Of a stretch of 64,000 nucleotides of DNA, positions 36,201 through 48,084 are shown piece after piece. The stretch comes from Manduca sexta. Taxonomy: Eukaryota; Arthropoda; Insecta; Lepidoptera; Sphingidae. How positions within the stretch are numbered: position 1 is the first letter of the stretch; each line of letters starts with the position of its first letter. The DNA lies in contig NW_023591899.1 of assembly GCF_014839805.1 (NCBI RefSeq), forward strand, positions 1-64,000, written 5' to 3'. The position numbers and the translations under genes were made by a program. Below the pieces are notes generated by a model. It had not been told where the DNA came from and ran no database searches. It saw only the letters and a program-made list of their open reading frames with translations.

Positions 36201-36355
36201 GTGTGTTAACTTCCTTTGCGACTTCTATGGAGTTCTTTAGTTGTGCTTCTCATTCCTTTTCATTTGCTGCTGTCTTACTAATTGGAGGTTTTGCTTTGAA
36301 AGGTTTAATTGTTCTGGGTGTTATTTTAAACTTAAGTTTGGTTCTCAGCATTCTA
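33300..36355 (-). pseudogene. Decayed RTE-type LINE, reverse transcriptase remnant
   Basis: On the minus strand, 35580-35740 reads KTPGAENISNELLIEN, a stop, then SSQWTTITIIRLHKK. This follows the RTE pattern K.PG.D.I.NELL ... W..S.II.LHKK. Near 34676 it reads MSNIYKVLAKVVL, matching the following SL.S..YK..T.V. block. Upstream, 36300-36130 gives a basic N-terminal stretch (KFKITPRTIKPFKAKPP). Many stops and shifts; the outer limits are approximate. It lies inside the LTR-bounded element in the opposite reading sense to the assembled window. Confidence 0.65.
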
Positions 36356-36689
36356 TGATTGCTACTAGTATTCAGCATTAACTGTATGTAAACTTGGATA
36401 AATAGAATGAAGGTCTTTGGTTGCTGGGAATGAAGTAAGGAAACGGGGTTTAGGTACTAACGTAAAATAAATTATATACACATATAGCGTGAAAGTTAAT
36501 TGCAAAATGGATAAGTTGTTGGATATTGTGGATACGCAAGACTTGATTGGTTTATTAAAGAGTTAATCGATCAGAAATAGTTAGTGATTTACTGGTAAAA
36601 ATGTTTAAAATATAAGTATCCGATTCAGTTCTGCTTTCTCAAATTTATTTTTGTGAATACCTTTGGTATTCACTTTGCAGGATGGCCGA

Positions 36690-36896
36690 TGTTACGCGCC
36701 GCTATCCTAGCCGATGACATCGGGCGTTTCCGGAAGTATTCGGCTGCGCGGGCAGGCTGGCAGAAGAGAAGATATGTCACGTGGCGACTATTCTATTATT
36801 ATTCTCTCTGGCTGGACGTTGTCAAAAGAATGTCTAAAATTGTATTCTGTAATTATTTTGCTAATATAATGTTTACTGTAAAAAGAGCGTTTTACA
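36690..36896. repeat. Right LTR
   Basis: 207 bp, TGTTACGCGCCGCTATCCTA to GCGTTTTACA. It is preceded by TTTGCAGGATGGCCGA, without a clear polypurine tract, and followed by ATAT. Confidence 0.8.
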
Positions 36897-36949
36897 ATAT
36901 ATTACAAGCGCATATTTTAATTAAATATTAATGTTTTAGTTAATACTTA

Positions 36950-38120
36950 AAAAAACATTTATAATCTATTTAAATTACATAGGTAGTTGAAAAATTATTT
37001 TATTTACCACAATTAATGTTTATTATAAGGGATCTCATGTAAAATCTTTTTTTAATTTAGGACCCAATGCACAGGAGTCATCGATGTTTCAAAAATTCAC
37101 TTTAAAGTAAATCATTTAAAATTTATATTTTGTTATAAAGGCAAGTCACTAGTACCATTATTTATCAATGTGGAAGAGGTAAACAAAGTGTAAAGATCGC
37201 AGGTTCAAAGCACTTAGTGTCTGGCGTCTGCCTGCTTCTATGAGATAAGAGAGCTAATATGTATGAAACATTATAACTTTAGCATCATACGGAAAATTGA
37301 GAATGGGAAAGAAAATATTTGTCACACTTTAATTTATTGTTGGCGTATGGTTTCATCTCGTGACATCATAAAAAAAAACCACAACTGCCACGCACAATGG
37401 CCCGACCTACAACGGACTAAGTACGAAAAAACGAACTCCTCAACATAGAACATAGTCAAAAAAGGAGCTGCAACCTATCGTCAGTTTAATCTAACTAATA
37501 TTAATACTTTGATCGCATTAGAGTGCACAATTCGACTTTTATACCACGAAAGATCATTCACACGCGGATTCGCAGGCAAAACTCAGTAATGAATATTCCC
37601 AAAACTCATTCTTATCACGTTGCACGGTAAGCTACGCTCGTTGATGTAAAGGATTACCTGCATACTCCAATGTTTGTGCGAAAAATAAAATACAAAAACC
37701 CTAATCTTCCCATCAGCAACCATATAATACAAATTGGAGTCACGCAAACAAAAACTCAATTTAAAAGAGACGTCAACAAGTCCGAAATGTCATGCAATGT
37801 TTGATTTATTGTTGAAATGAGTATTTACTGATTTCGTGTATGATCGTTAACATTTCCGACGACGGAAACGAATTACTTATAATTTGGAAAATAAATACAC
37901 ATCTCGTTGTGATTTCGTATGTTTACGCGAATGTTAGACATTGCAATAAAAGTATTTTGCAGATTTCTTTTTACACTATAATTTTCTCCCGAGGTTTCAA
38001 GACGCCGGAGCTCATTCTGCGTAGATCCGACCATCAATAGATAAAACAATTAAAATGTTGTACTGAGATGTATATAGGTAGATATTGTAATTTTGACTTT
38101 TCGGACTAATACTTCAGTTT
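36950..38120. other. Spacer without recognised genes
   Basis: AT-rich. Ends of the GAAGGCTGCAAAG element family appear at about 37915-38030 (TTTACGCGAATGTTAGACATT, TTCTCCCGAGGTTTCAAGAC). Confidence 0.4.
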
Positions 38121-38127
38121 TCCATAA

Positions 38128-38900
38128 ATCTATACTATTATATAAAGCTGAAGAGTTTGTTTGTTTGTTTGTTTGAACGCGCTAATCTCAGGAACTACCG
38201 GTCCAAACTGAAAAAATCTTTTTGCGTTGGATAGCCCTTTGTTCGTGAAGTGCTATAGGCTATATATCATCACGCTATACCCAATAGGAGCGGAGCAGTA
38301 ATGGCTAATCTCAGGAACTACCGATTGGAACTGAAAAAATCTTTTTGTGTTGAATAGTCCTTTGTTTGTGGAGTGCTCAAAGTTATATATCATCACGCTA
38401 TGACAAAAAGGAGCGGAGCAGTAATGGCTAATCTCAGGAACTACCGGTTTCAACTGAAAAATTCGTTTTGTGTTGGATATCCCTTTATTTGTGGAGCGCT
38501 ATATGCTATATATCATCACGCTATGACCAATAGGAGCGGAGCAGTAATGGCTAATCTCAGGAACTACCGGTTTCAACTGAAAAATTCGTTTTGTGTTGGA
38601 TAGCCCTTTATTTGTGGAGCGCTATAGGCTATATATCATCACGCTATGACCAATAGGAGCGGAACAGTAATAGCTAATCTTAGGAACTACCGACTCGAAC
38701 TGAAAAAATCTTTTTGTGTTGGATAGCCCTTTGTTCCTGGAGTGCTATAGGCTATATATCATCACACTATGACCAATAGGAGCGGAGCAGTAATGAAACA
38801 TGTTGCAAAAACGGGGAAAAATTATTAGTTTTGAGAGCTTCCGTTGCGTGCGCTGCGTAAACGGTTAAAGTTATGCAACAATGATGTATGACGGGATTAT
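38128..38900 (+). mobile_element. Dispersed repeat carrying a 123-bp minisatellite
   Basis: Opens AATCTATACTATTATATAAAG then CTGAAGAGTTTGTTTGTTTG, a typical start of Lepidopteran Helitron- or RTE-related repeats, and contains the array at 38181-38795. The matching 3-prime part may be the piece at 38936-39134. Confidence 0.5.
38181..38795 (+). repeat. Minisatellite, five units of exactly 123 bp
   Basis: GCTAATCTCAGGAACTACCG begins units at 38181, 38304, 38427, 38550 and (as GCTAATCTTAGG) 38673. Each unit ends near GGAGCGGAGCAGTAATG. Because 123 is a multiple of three, the array creates long open frames on both strands. Confidence 0.95.
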
Positions 38901-38935
38901 TCCTATTAAAAATTTCTAAAAAATATATTATAAAA

Positions 38936-39134
38936 CAAAGTCCCCCGCTGCATCTGTCTGCCTGAACGTGTTAAACTCAAAAACTACCCAACGAATTAAG
39001 ATGAAATTTGGTATGGAGACAGTTTGAGACCCTGGAAAGGACATAGGCTCCCGGGAAATTACTACTTTTATAACGGAAAACTTTAGCCTGAAAAAACTTT
39101 ATAACGCGGGCGGAGCCGCGGGCAAAAGCTAGTA
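38936..39134 (+). repeat. Repeat end GGGCGGAGCCGCGGGCAAAAGCTAGT
   Basis: AAAGTCCCCCGCTGCATCTG then TCTGCCTGAACGTG..., ending in the stock GCCGCGGGCAAAAGCTAGT terminus shared with 240-345 and 48080-48540. Confidence 0.6.
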
Positions 39135-39199
39135 TATTATAATTCTCTTCGCTTTTGTTCCCCACCCTCTCCCTTCGTGACCATTTTCCATATATATTA

Positions 39200-39300
39200 T
39201 AATTCTCTTTGGTGACCATGAAGGCTGCAAAGTCGTCGAAACGTCAAGAGAAAATTATAATAATATAAAAAAACTGGGGCTAAATCCATAAAATAGGTAT
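39200..39300. repeat. Copy of the GAAGGCTGCAAAG inverted-repeat element
   Basis: GTGACCATGAAGGCTGCAAA then GTCGTCGAAACGTCAAGAGA, matching 1718-1885. Confidence 0.6.
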
Positions 39301-40324
39301 ATTTCACCCATTACATTTTTATCCACGAAGGAGTAGGCAGAGGCGGAACCACAGCATCCAGTTTGCAGTTTTTTTATTAGTGAAAGAACTTTCAGAATCA
39401 AAGGAATAGATGTGTAGATTAGTGGTTCAAATAAGAATATTTTTTTTCAGATTTATACAATGGATAGTATAAAACGATAAAAAGTATATAGCAATCAAAA
39501 AAGTCACACTCCATGAGTACTAAATGATCTATTTTCTTTGATTTACACATTGCCTCTCAGCGATAAGCATTTTTGGAGATTTTTTCACAGAATATGCGAT
39601 TTGCGAGCACAATCTGCGAATAATACAATTCGGGCTATAGCCAGAATGTAATTCTACAATTGTTAACGCTAACGTCATGTATGAGAACTTTATTAGCGTT
39701 AACGATTTTAGATAGACATTTTCGCTACAGCGGCTGCTGAAGTTGGGATGGAAAATCCTGCAAAAGGTGCGGGACGTAAGTAATCTATGTAATGCAAAAA
39801 ACTTATTTTTTCATTTTGGAATGAAAAGGCGTGAGTAAGGACTAATCTTTTAACAGTTATTCATTTTTTTTCCTATTTTTACCTAATCTTTATTCTATTC
39901 AATTAATTATCTTAACAGAAAACGTTAATTTGGTTCGAGAGTTTTTCTAACATGAACGCCTAAAGATATCCCAAATAATGAATGCTGGATGTCACGACTT
40001 ACGTCAAGCGTCCCTTCCCATTGTTGAGTCGCATTCCGCCAAAATAATATCGCACAAAGAACGCTGTCTTATCATTTTTGTGAGCTTGAAACATCGTCGC
40101 TGGGTATTGTGAGAACTTTGGTATGCCTATTTATTTTTCATTAGGTTTTGCTTGTGGTATTGCTCGCGAGAAATGTTGTTTTAAAAGCGGCATATGTCTC
40201 CTTTGTATTCTTCAAGTTTATATTTACTACATACTAAATTTCTTCAGATCTATTTTAATGGTTTAGGTGTGAATGGGTATGAGAACGAGAGTAACTCATA
40301 TTTATATTAGTAAAGATTTTAATA

Positions 40325-40638
40325 TAATAATATCAGCCCTGTATTATGCCACAACTGGGCACGTTCCTTCTCTACTACTGAGAGGGATTAGGCCTTGGTC
40401 CACCACGCTGGCCTAGTGCGGATTGGTAGACTACACACATCCTCAAAATTCCGATAGAGAGCTTCTCAGGTATGCAGATTTCTTCACGATGTTTTGATTT
40501 AACGTTAAAGCAAGCAATAATTCACAGAACACAAACATAATTTTAGAAAAGTCAGAGGTACTGTGTGCCCTTGGGATTTGAACCTGAGGACATTTGTCTC
40601 GGCAGACCGTTCCACACCCAACTAGGCTAACGTCGCTT
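40325..40638 (-). mobile_element. tRNA-derived SINE, minus strand, near full length
   Basis: Minus strand runs AAGCGACGTTAGCCTAGTTG then GGTGTGGAACGGTCTGCCGA, the B box CAGGTTCAAATCC, and ends ATAATACAGGGCTGATATTA. Confidence 0.85.
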
Positions 40639-40639
40639 A

Positions 40640-43423
40640 ATATATTTAATATTATATACATAGTATTTCATTTTTTTACTTTTGTGCATTTATATTAATA
40701 AGTATTTAATTTCCATCTTGCTATTCTGCCTATTCTGACGAACTCTCATAAGCTAACCCATTTTTGTAAAAAAATACATTCTAAAACATTATATTACCAA
40801 ACATACTGTAGTGTACTCTTTATAAAAACAAGCCAACTTTCCCGTACTTTATCACCTTTGAACAGCAGACGATAAATGCTATTTGTATACGAGCCAATAA
40901 ATACGAATGTTCAGCAATTGTACAGTTCACAAATTATAGCAGTCGTCGTAGTCGCTGTCTCGTCACTAGCATTGTTTTTGCTGGCGTTTTTGTGTTCAGT
41001 TTTTGTAGTAAACATCTGTCGCTGCAGACCATTGAAGTATACTCTGCAGACAAGATTGTTTTATTGTGTAGACAAACCAGAATTTAAATCAGTAGACACG
41101 TTTAGGACGTTCGCTATATTTATAAGGTAAGGTGTTCATAGTCGATATTGATTTGGCCAAAATTCGCAAATATTTGGCCAAATACGCCGAGTATAATACT
41201 GGCAGGTCAATAATATCAGTGAAAGGAAAAAAACAATATAAAAATCTATTCTTTATTAATGACGTCACCTTTACAGAATCATTTACTGATTAAAGATATT
41301 TGTAGCATGTTTACACCGTCTCTTACGCCTACAAGGTACTTTTTCTATCCTGTTTATTCTGGTAGGCTTTGGTTTAATTTTCTTATAAATAGAACAATTG
41401 TTTGTTAGACCTTCTTCCTTAATAAGATTTTATTAGTTACAGAGACGGTGCTAAGAACAATTTACTTAGACGTTTATGTAAATTGCTGACGTATTTTAAG
41501 AGTGTTTAGCATCGGGTAGGTAACTCCAGAGCTGGCTGACTTGATGTCACCATCGCTTAACAACCAAACATAAAAAAATCTTGGAGGAAGCTCTCAAGGT
41601 GTGCTTGGATTAGGGGTTGATAACCTGAGAAAATTTATTGCCCTCGACAATTATTCAAGTGTTAAAACATAAATAAGAGACGCTAAAAAGTTTAAAATAC
41701 AATTTTATTCCACAGTACTAGGGGCTATTCACAGTATTAGAAGTATACTTTTACAACGATTTCTTTGTAACTGTCGATGTGCCTCGACCAACGCTCGTAA
41801 CATCGACTACCATGCCACACGTTTTAAATTCTATAAGAAAAACATCAAGTGTCATCGGTGATATGAGCACAAATAATGTTATTATAATATTATGTCTTTA
41901 GAAATAATATCAATAACATAATTTTAAAGTAGGTAAATTAGCGTAAATATAAATTAGATATTCTTAACATATGTTACAGATTGTGAAAATTGTTTTTTTT
42001 ATATTTCGCTGGTACCTACGGCGTTTTGGTTAGTATTTTGTATTCGTTCTTATGTTCTGAGTGACTGATTGCATTTGACTAAATTTAGTTAGTGTTAGAA
42101 TCGTTCAACACCGTCTTAAACATTTTAAGCGGTTTTATCGACTTTATATTTTTAGACGGAATTCTATGTTGAAGGATCTTTTGTATCGTCCGATTCTTGT
42201 CCTTTGAATGTAAAGGTTTGACGCTTTGAATAGATTTTTACTTTAGGTTTATCATATAGGATTAAATGATAAATATACAATAGCTAACTTAATTGTCTAA
42301 GAGATAGAGCAGACGCTGTCTTAACCGAAAATTTTACTAAACTTCAACAACTATTAGTTTTTATAAGCGAGGTTGGAATTAGCAAAACTCGTCTTCCACC
42401 ACATTTTTCTTCTATGTATACAATCACAATAAGCCGACATCTACGAAGATCTTTTTTTTAACCTGACTACAAGTACGTTCGTTAGATTGACAGGGGCCGG
42501 CTTATGCAAACGCGTCGGATTTTTGGTGAGCGCTGTAGGCGTTCGCAATACTTGAAAAATGAAGCGACCATGCTGAGGGCAACCTACTGACGTATTACGG
42601 ACATCGGTTCAGAATGTCACTGTGAGAGGATGAGATACCAACGATTATGGTAAAGAAGTTCGCGGTAAGTTGCATGCATGTAGAGTAATTAAAATTTTCC
42701 TGCTCGCTGGGTTTTGCAACTGGAACTTCTTGTGTAATATATTGCTGCAATAACTTGATGGTCTAAATTATTAGTAGTACAGTTTGCCAGCAACACGTTT
42801 GCGAAACACTTTAATGGGGTGATGTTAGTTTTCTTATTATTTGCTTTTTTACAATTATAGTGTTCCCTTTATTAGTTCTTTACCTCATCAATAGAGATTT
42901 AATTTAATTCACGATAAAAATATTTAGAAGTATTAATTTTGTAACCAGTTCGGTCAAGCATTTCCCGCGTGAACAAAACACCGGGATAAAAATTCAATAT
43001 ATATTTAAAATGTCTATATAAAATCTCTATATAAAATTTCATCGAAATCGGTTCAGTGGTTCAGCAGTGAGAGCGTAATAGACAGACAGAGGGAGAGTCA
43101 GAGTTACTTTCGCATTTATAAGTATGGATGTACGAACGATTTCTAGCTATTTTCAAGGCAGCGTTGTACTGGGATGTAATGTTGTTTATCTATAACTTAT
43201 TTATTTTTTAAAGAAAATAGGATCACATACAAGTTCGGAAAACATGTCATGTTTGAGGGATCGATGTTTGAGAGATAATAACTTCACATATATCGATTTT
43301 TTATGTACCTCATTTGTTCTTCAATCTACAATACAAGGTGTATTATGAAAGCGTGTTGCAGAAAAGGGCTAATTGATTAGTAATTTTATTTATCCATTGG
43401 CAAAAACAATTATTATAAATTAC
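40640..43423. other. Spacer with scattered repeat debris
   Basis: No supported gene. 43010-43135 (TTTCATCGAAATCGGTTCAG then TGGTTCAGCAGTGAGAGCG, AATAGACAGACAGAGGGA) is the stock 3-prime region of an old dispersed repeat. Confidence 0.5.
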
Positions 43424-43710
43424 TAGCTGACCTACAGACGTCCCGTCTTAACTATGAATTTGTAGCGCGCATTCTGTCAATCGCTGACAGTTATTTCAAA
43501 CAATTGACAGTTATATAAAATTAATACATTCGTTAAGTTTTCTTAAATTTTCAAATTTTCCACGCAATTTTTTGATTTTTTCTTTCATAAGAACCTTCTC
43601 CTGACAATAACGAATACAACAAAAAAAAACATAGTGAAATCGGTCCACCCGTTCACGCGTGATGGCGTGACCAAGGGAAATAGGGATTCATTTTTATATA
43701 TAAAGATTTT
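43424..43710 (-). mobile_element. Helitron-like element, minus strand
   Basis: In reverse complement it begins ATATAAAAATGAATCCCTAT then TTCCCTTGGTCACGCC and ends TAAGACGGGACGTCTGTAGG then TCAGCTAG, giving a CTAG end. Same family as 12555-12847. Confidence 0.65.
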
Positions 43711-43879
43711 TCTCTCAAACTAGGTCTTTATTAGTACATGTTTCCTAGTAGATAATCTTCGATACCACCTGCGACTTCGAAATAAAAAAAAAAATAAAGC
43801 TTCGTATACACTCGTTAACAAACAAGGCACAATATTGCCTGTAATTGACCACGTGTAATGATCAGTATATTTTTATATA

Positions 43880-44190
43880 TTAAGAGGCAGGTACTTCGTA
43901 TATTTTCCGGCTTGTGGATTGGGAGCGTTTGAAGAATTCCACCACTGTATTCAGCCTGGTGCTTACTGCTCAGAGGTCATTTTTACCACGGACTTGTACG
44001 CTCTGGAATGAGCTCCCTTCCACAGTGTTATGATTTATCCTTCAATCGAGGTTTATAAAAGTTTAAGTTTTCTTTCACAGTAGTTTTCGCTATGTCCTCT
44101 GACATTGTCGACGTGCTTGGGCGATGGTGACCACTTACCAGGTGGAACTTTAGCTCGTCTGCTTTAGGATGCTATAAAATAAGAAATTGA
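43880..44190 (+). mobile_element. LINE C-terminal and 3-prime fragment
   Basis: Reads, with shifts, a TLWNELPSTV segment, and then GGCGATGGTGACCACTTACC...GCTCGTCTGC...GGATGCTATAAAATAA. W.ELP..V followed by this tail is typical of a common Lepidopteran LINE group. Non-functional. Confidence 0.6.
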
Positions 44191-45685
44191 AGAATTTTAG
44201 ATAACATTGTATTATCATATAATTCTATATTTAACACGCCGTTTTCTAAATTAAAGGTATCGCCTAAAATAAGCGTCCTGTGAATTTTCTACGTAATATT
44301 GCCAGCATATTTTATTTTTTGTTAATATACTTTTATTATTAAAGTAGAACATAATACAATCCGTTTAAAAAATCTTTTAATTTGTGTTGCAATTTTCTAG
44401 TGAATACACAGCTTAATGAAAGCTTTGCTACAGTTATTTGAACTTAATATTGGAGGTAAATACACTATGAATTGCTGTACTCTACTCTATCAGATAATCT
44501 ACCCGATGTAGGTTGTAAATATATTACTTATTATTATATTTGCTTACCTCGCGGTTCGTTTGAGTAAATCCTGAATAGGGAAATATGAACAGTTAGAGAT
44601 TTTAATTTAGTCGCTGTCTCTCCTTATGTCTCTTATTTAACACTACGAGAACACAAATTTAACACTACGAGAACACAAATTGTATTCTCGTAGGACGATT
44701 TCTTCGATCAAGCTTGCCTAGTGAGGAAATCGAAGAAAATAGTTCGCTGATACATTGCGATCAGTATAAACTTTGTTCTAGTGTTTTAACGTTTACTTTT
44801 CTTTGTATGTCATGTTCGATGTGTTTTGTTGTAGGTAATAAACAATTTTCATTCATTTTTAATTCTTCGGGTATTTTCGTCATAACTATAAGTTCTATTT
44901 GCTGATATTTCAATGGCATATAATAGTAGTTTTGGTCGTAAAGGCATTACAGAGCTTTATTTTCATTTATTTCTATCTAAAACAAAGATTTTAATGGACG
45001 CTTTAAAAATCAAAATCAGTCATCGGCTTACAAGACAAACCAAACAGCCAATTAAATATTAACTGAATTCGTAAGTTATTTCAAAGGAAACTAAATAAAT
45101 AAAATATTTACTTTGAAAACTTGCAACATTCAAATACATTCAGAAGTCGGACAGTTTAATGGAAGCATATTAGGTCGAAAGTCGGAGTCTCAGATGTTTA
45201 AACATCTCCAACTTCGTTGTGAAGGATGATTTTACGATATTAAAATTGTGAATGCAACTAAGAAATAAGCTGCCGAGCGTTCGCTACATTGTTTTGTGCA
45301 ATTGTTTGAGTTTTATACTTAGTAAATATTTGTGTCTTAGTAACATAGTTTGTATTATAGCAGAAATATGGCAGAGAATGGAAGAATATTGAAGACGGAG
45401 TTGGAGTAAGGTTCAAGTTTTTAATATAATAATGCTTCTAATATGTGTCACTCGAAAATAGTTTGTTTTTGTTGTGGATTTTATGACTTAAATTTTCTGC
45501 AAGGTAAATAATGAAAAAAAAAAGCTATTCAATATACAGATACACACCTTCTTGCGCTTGATGCCTTTATCCTATGATGTGGGGTTAACAACATGCTTAT
45601 TGCAGTAATAATTTGATTCATATTTTTAAACCCGTCGCCTATTTATCAATCTGCTCGGCATATTCAATCTCTGGCATGTTTTTTT
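44191..45685. other. Spacer
   Basis: AT-rich. Contains the candidate micro-exon at 44548 and a small direct and inverted repeat at 44636-44694 (two 22-bp AACACTACGAGAACACAAATTT units, then TTGTATTCTCGTAG in reverse). Confidence 0.4.
44548..44570 (-). CDS. Candidate 23-bp micro-exon
   Basis: A 23-bp segment is flanked by an unusually good acceptor (TTTCCCTATTCAG) and donor (CGCGAG|GTAAGC) on the minus strand. Read from phase 2 it gives IYSNEPR and ends in phase 1, the phase needed by the exon at 29136. Because it is so short, the evidence rests on splice signals alone. It lies 15 kb upstream of 29136, in transposon-rich sequence. Chance pairing of a polypyrimidine AG with a GTAAG is quite possible. 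Recorded as a candidate only. Confidence 0.2.
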
Positions 45686-45965
45686 TTTATTGCTTAGAAT
45701 GACGAGGCAAGCTTGCCGCTCGCCTGATGGTAAGCGATACGACCGCCCATAAACAGTAGCAACACCATCTGATACCTAGAATTACAAAGTATTGTTTGGT
45801 AAGTATTCCACTGTGTTCACCATTCTAAAACGTGACAAGTCAAGTCTCATAATGTCCAGTAGATACACTGGTTGCAATGTCCTTCAAATCGGAACAGTGA
45901 ATCAGTGATTACACACTCCTGCTTGGCGGCAGAAATACACATTGCGGTGGTACCTCAGGCAAATT
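45686..45965 (+). repeat. Dispersed repeat A, near full
   Basis: AATGACGAGGCAAGCTTGCC then GCTCGCCTGATGGTAAGCGA, CTTGGCGGCAGAAATACACA and GGTGGTACC. Confidence 0.65.
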
Positions 45966-46328
45966 GTGCAGAAAATCCCATAGTGTTCAATCTGAAATCG
46001 AATCCACGTACTCCCACTCAATAGTCGATGCTCGGTCGCCAAACCATAGCGTTCATTATACAATGGCCAATAAAATATATTGGAGGTTAACGTACAAATA
46101 AAATTTAGGAGCCGTTATAACTAATACAACCTCTAATTAGAGAATTCTATCCCTAAACGCGCATTGCACTACAATTAAATTAATTATTCTGAATATATTT
46201 TGCTTTAGAACATTCAAATCCACGGACGATTGTAATAAAAGAGAGGAGTAACTAATTACATTGCCATTTAGTGTTTAGTTATCTAGACTAAGGAATTTTG
46301 GTGTGCTAAAATCTATATTTTATTCTTT

Positions 46329-46635
46329 ACTAGCTGACCCGACAGACGTTGACCCGTCTTAACTATGAATTTGCAGCGCGCATTCTGTCAATTGCTGACA
46401 CTGACAGACATTTAAAACAATTGACAGTTATATAAAATTCTGAGATAAAATTAATATTTTTGTTAAGTTTTCTTAAATTTTCTAATTTTCCGCGCAATTT
46501 TTTGATTTTTTTCTTTCATAAGAACCTTCTGACAATAACAAATACAACAAAAAAATTGTAAAATCGGTCCAGCCGTTCACGCGTGATGGCGTAACCAAGG
46601 GAAATAGGGATTCATTTTTATATATATATAGATGA
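46329..46635 (-). mobile_element. Helitron-like element, minus strand
   Basis: Plus strand starts CTAGCTGACCCGACAGACGT then TGACCCGTCTTAAC and ends GGGATTCATTTTTATATATA. Same family as 12555-12847 and 43424-43710. Confidence 0.65.
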
Positions 46636-46954
46636 TTAGGAATACGAAATGTACATTTACAGTACTTATGTAGAATTGAATATAGTGGTACTTTAAGATT
46701 AAAAAAAAAATAAAAAAATATATTTTTTATAAATATCTGTTGGTAGTGGAATATATCCGTCCAGATAGCGACCATCATACATAAGGTATGTAACCCGTCA
46801 TAGTGTCCCACGTAAGTATGTCGCGTTCTGTAATTAGCCTGTGTATATCCAGTTCAAACAGGCCGGCATAATTATTTCGTATGGCGAGGAAGTTCCCAAT
46901 CTGCGTATCATTAAGTGCAGTGGAATAAATTTACCGTACGTTTTTTCCTACAAC

Positions 46955-47065
46955 CGACACCTCAATCCGCCTCATAGTCATGAAGGCAGCAAATTTCAAA
47001 ACGTCGGAAGTAGATATGAAATAAATAAAACATTGAAGTCATTTTATTTCAATATCTAATTTTCG
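46955..47065. repeat. Copy of the GAAGGCTGCAAAG inverted-repeat element
   Basis: CCTCATAGTCATGAAGGCAGC...AAACGTCGGAAGT...TTATTTCAATATC; diverged. Confidence 0.5.
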
Positions 47066-47164
47066 CATAAACATAAGAAGTCGTTGTGTCAATTTTAAAT
47101 ATTTTGTTCACTAATACAAAGTACACATTTGAATAAAGGAGTTTATATACTTTTTTTATTGATT

Positions 47165-47443
47165 TCATATCTATAATGGGTATGCGCGACATCGCCGATA
47201 AAATGCAGGAGAGCAGGCTGTGATGGCATACGTGAAAAAGAAGCCGCCTGACTACGTAGGAAACTCAGTACTACAATTAACCATTCCTGGCCGAAGGCCC
47301 AATGGCAGATCAAGGACGAGGTGGAAGGATGTAGCGCTGAGGAATATGGGAGAATCTCAAGTTTCTCAAGACATCTTGGATAGAGCGAAGTGGAGAAGAA
47401 AACCGAGAGAATCTGGCCCCACTACCATGTGGCTAACCTAGCT
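47165..47443 (+). pseudogene. LINE (RTE-type) C-terminal remnant
   Basis: Reads MRDIADKMQESRL, an in-frame stop where the family has RWYGHV, then KKPPDYVGNSVL, GRRPNGRSRTRWKDVALR and DRAKWRRKPRESGPTTMW. The order RLRWYGHV ... GRP.TRW ... DRA.WR ... DPT is the usual C-terminal end of RTE-type LINE proteins. Plus strand; only the last 90 or so codons remain. Confidence 0.65.
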
Positions 47444-47449
47444 TGGAAG

Positions 47450-48080
47450 AAAGAGAACTATAAGCAGCGCTGTAAGCAAATAATAAGTAAATTTACTTCA
47501 AAAGAGTAATCAAAAGACTATTCATAATTTAAAGGTTCATGAAAAGTAAGGTCAGAGCACCCGGATTTTTCAATCAAGACTATTCCCGTTATTATAGAAA
47601 TATGGGCTGTATTTGACAAATTCAACGAGAAAATAATGAGCAACGGCCTTGTATACGATTTTTAGATGGAAAAAATAAACTTAGGCAAAGTTAGAAATTG
47701 TAGAGGAGCGGATATTTTTATGATGTTTATTTATTTTCGGTCATTTTCTGTTAACAATTTGATTTATAAACATAATAACATATTATTATTGATTGAACAC
47801 ATTATGGACTTAGAAAATGCTACGTATAGTATATGTTATGTCACATAATTCAAGTTGCTAAGATTATTATAGTTGAACATGTTGCGCGTCATGTGCTATA
47901 CAATTCGCTGGCTTACAACACAGTCAAGTTTGACAAGGTCTTATGTAAAATATTACTTATGTTGCAAAGATGAGATTAAAAATGTTCATGTTATTAATAA
48001 TTAGAACAAAAATTCATGGTTCTTTGTGGGGAATCTTTGGGGATTATTGGAAATATTCACCAAAAAAGACTCGAATTATG
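47450..48080. other. Spacer
   Basis: AT-rich, nothing recognised. Confidence 0.5.
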
Positions 48081-48084
48081 TGGT

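Larger units (their letters stand above)
31945..36896. mobile_element. LTR-bounded element, about 4.95 kb
   Basis: Two direct repeats, 31945-32150 and 36690-36896, start TGTTACGCGC and end GCGTTTTACA (TG...CA). They differ by about one substitution and one indel. ATAT precedes the left repeat (31941-31944) and follows the right one (36897-36900), consistent with a 4-bp target duplication. The interior has no gag-pol frame. It holds a 32-bp minisatellite and decayed minus-strand RTE LINE sequence. A non-autonomous LTR element is the simplest reading; two unrelated solo LTRs is the alternative. Confidence 0.7.

Noticed and set aside
38253..38603. Open frames on both strands with repeated LRNYRFQLKNSF-type peptides
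   Set aside because: By-product of the 123-bp minisatellite, whose unit length is a multiple of three.
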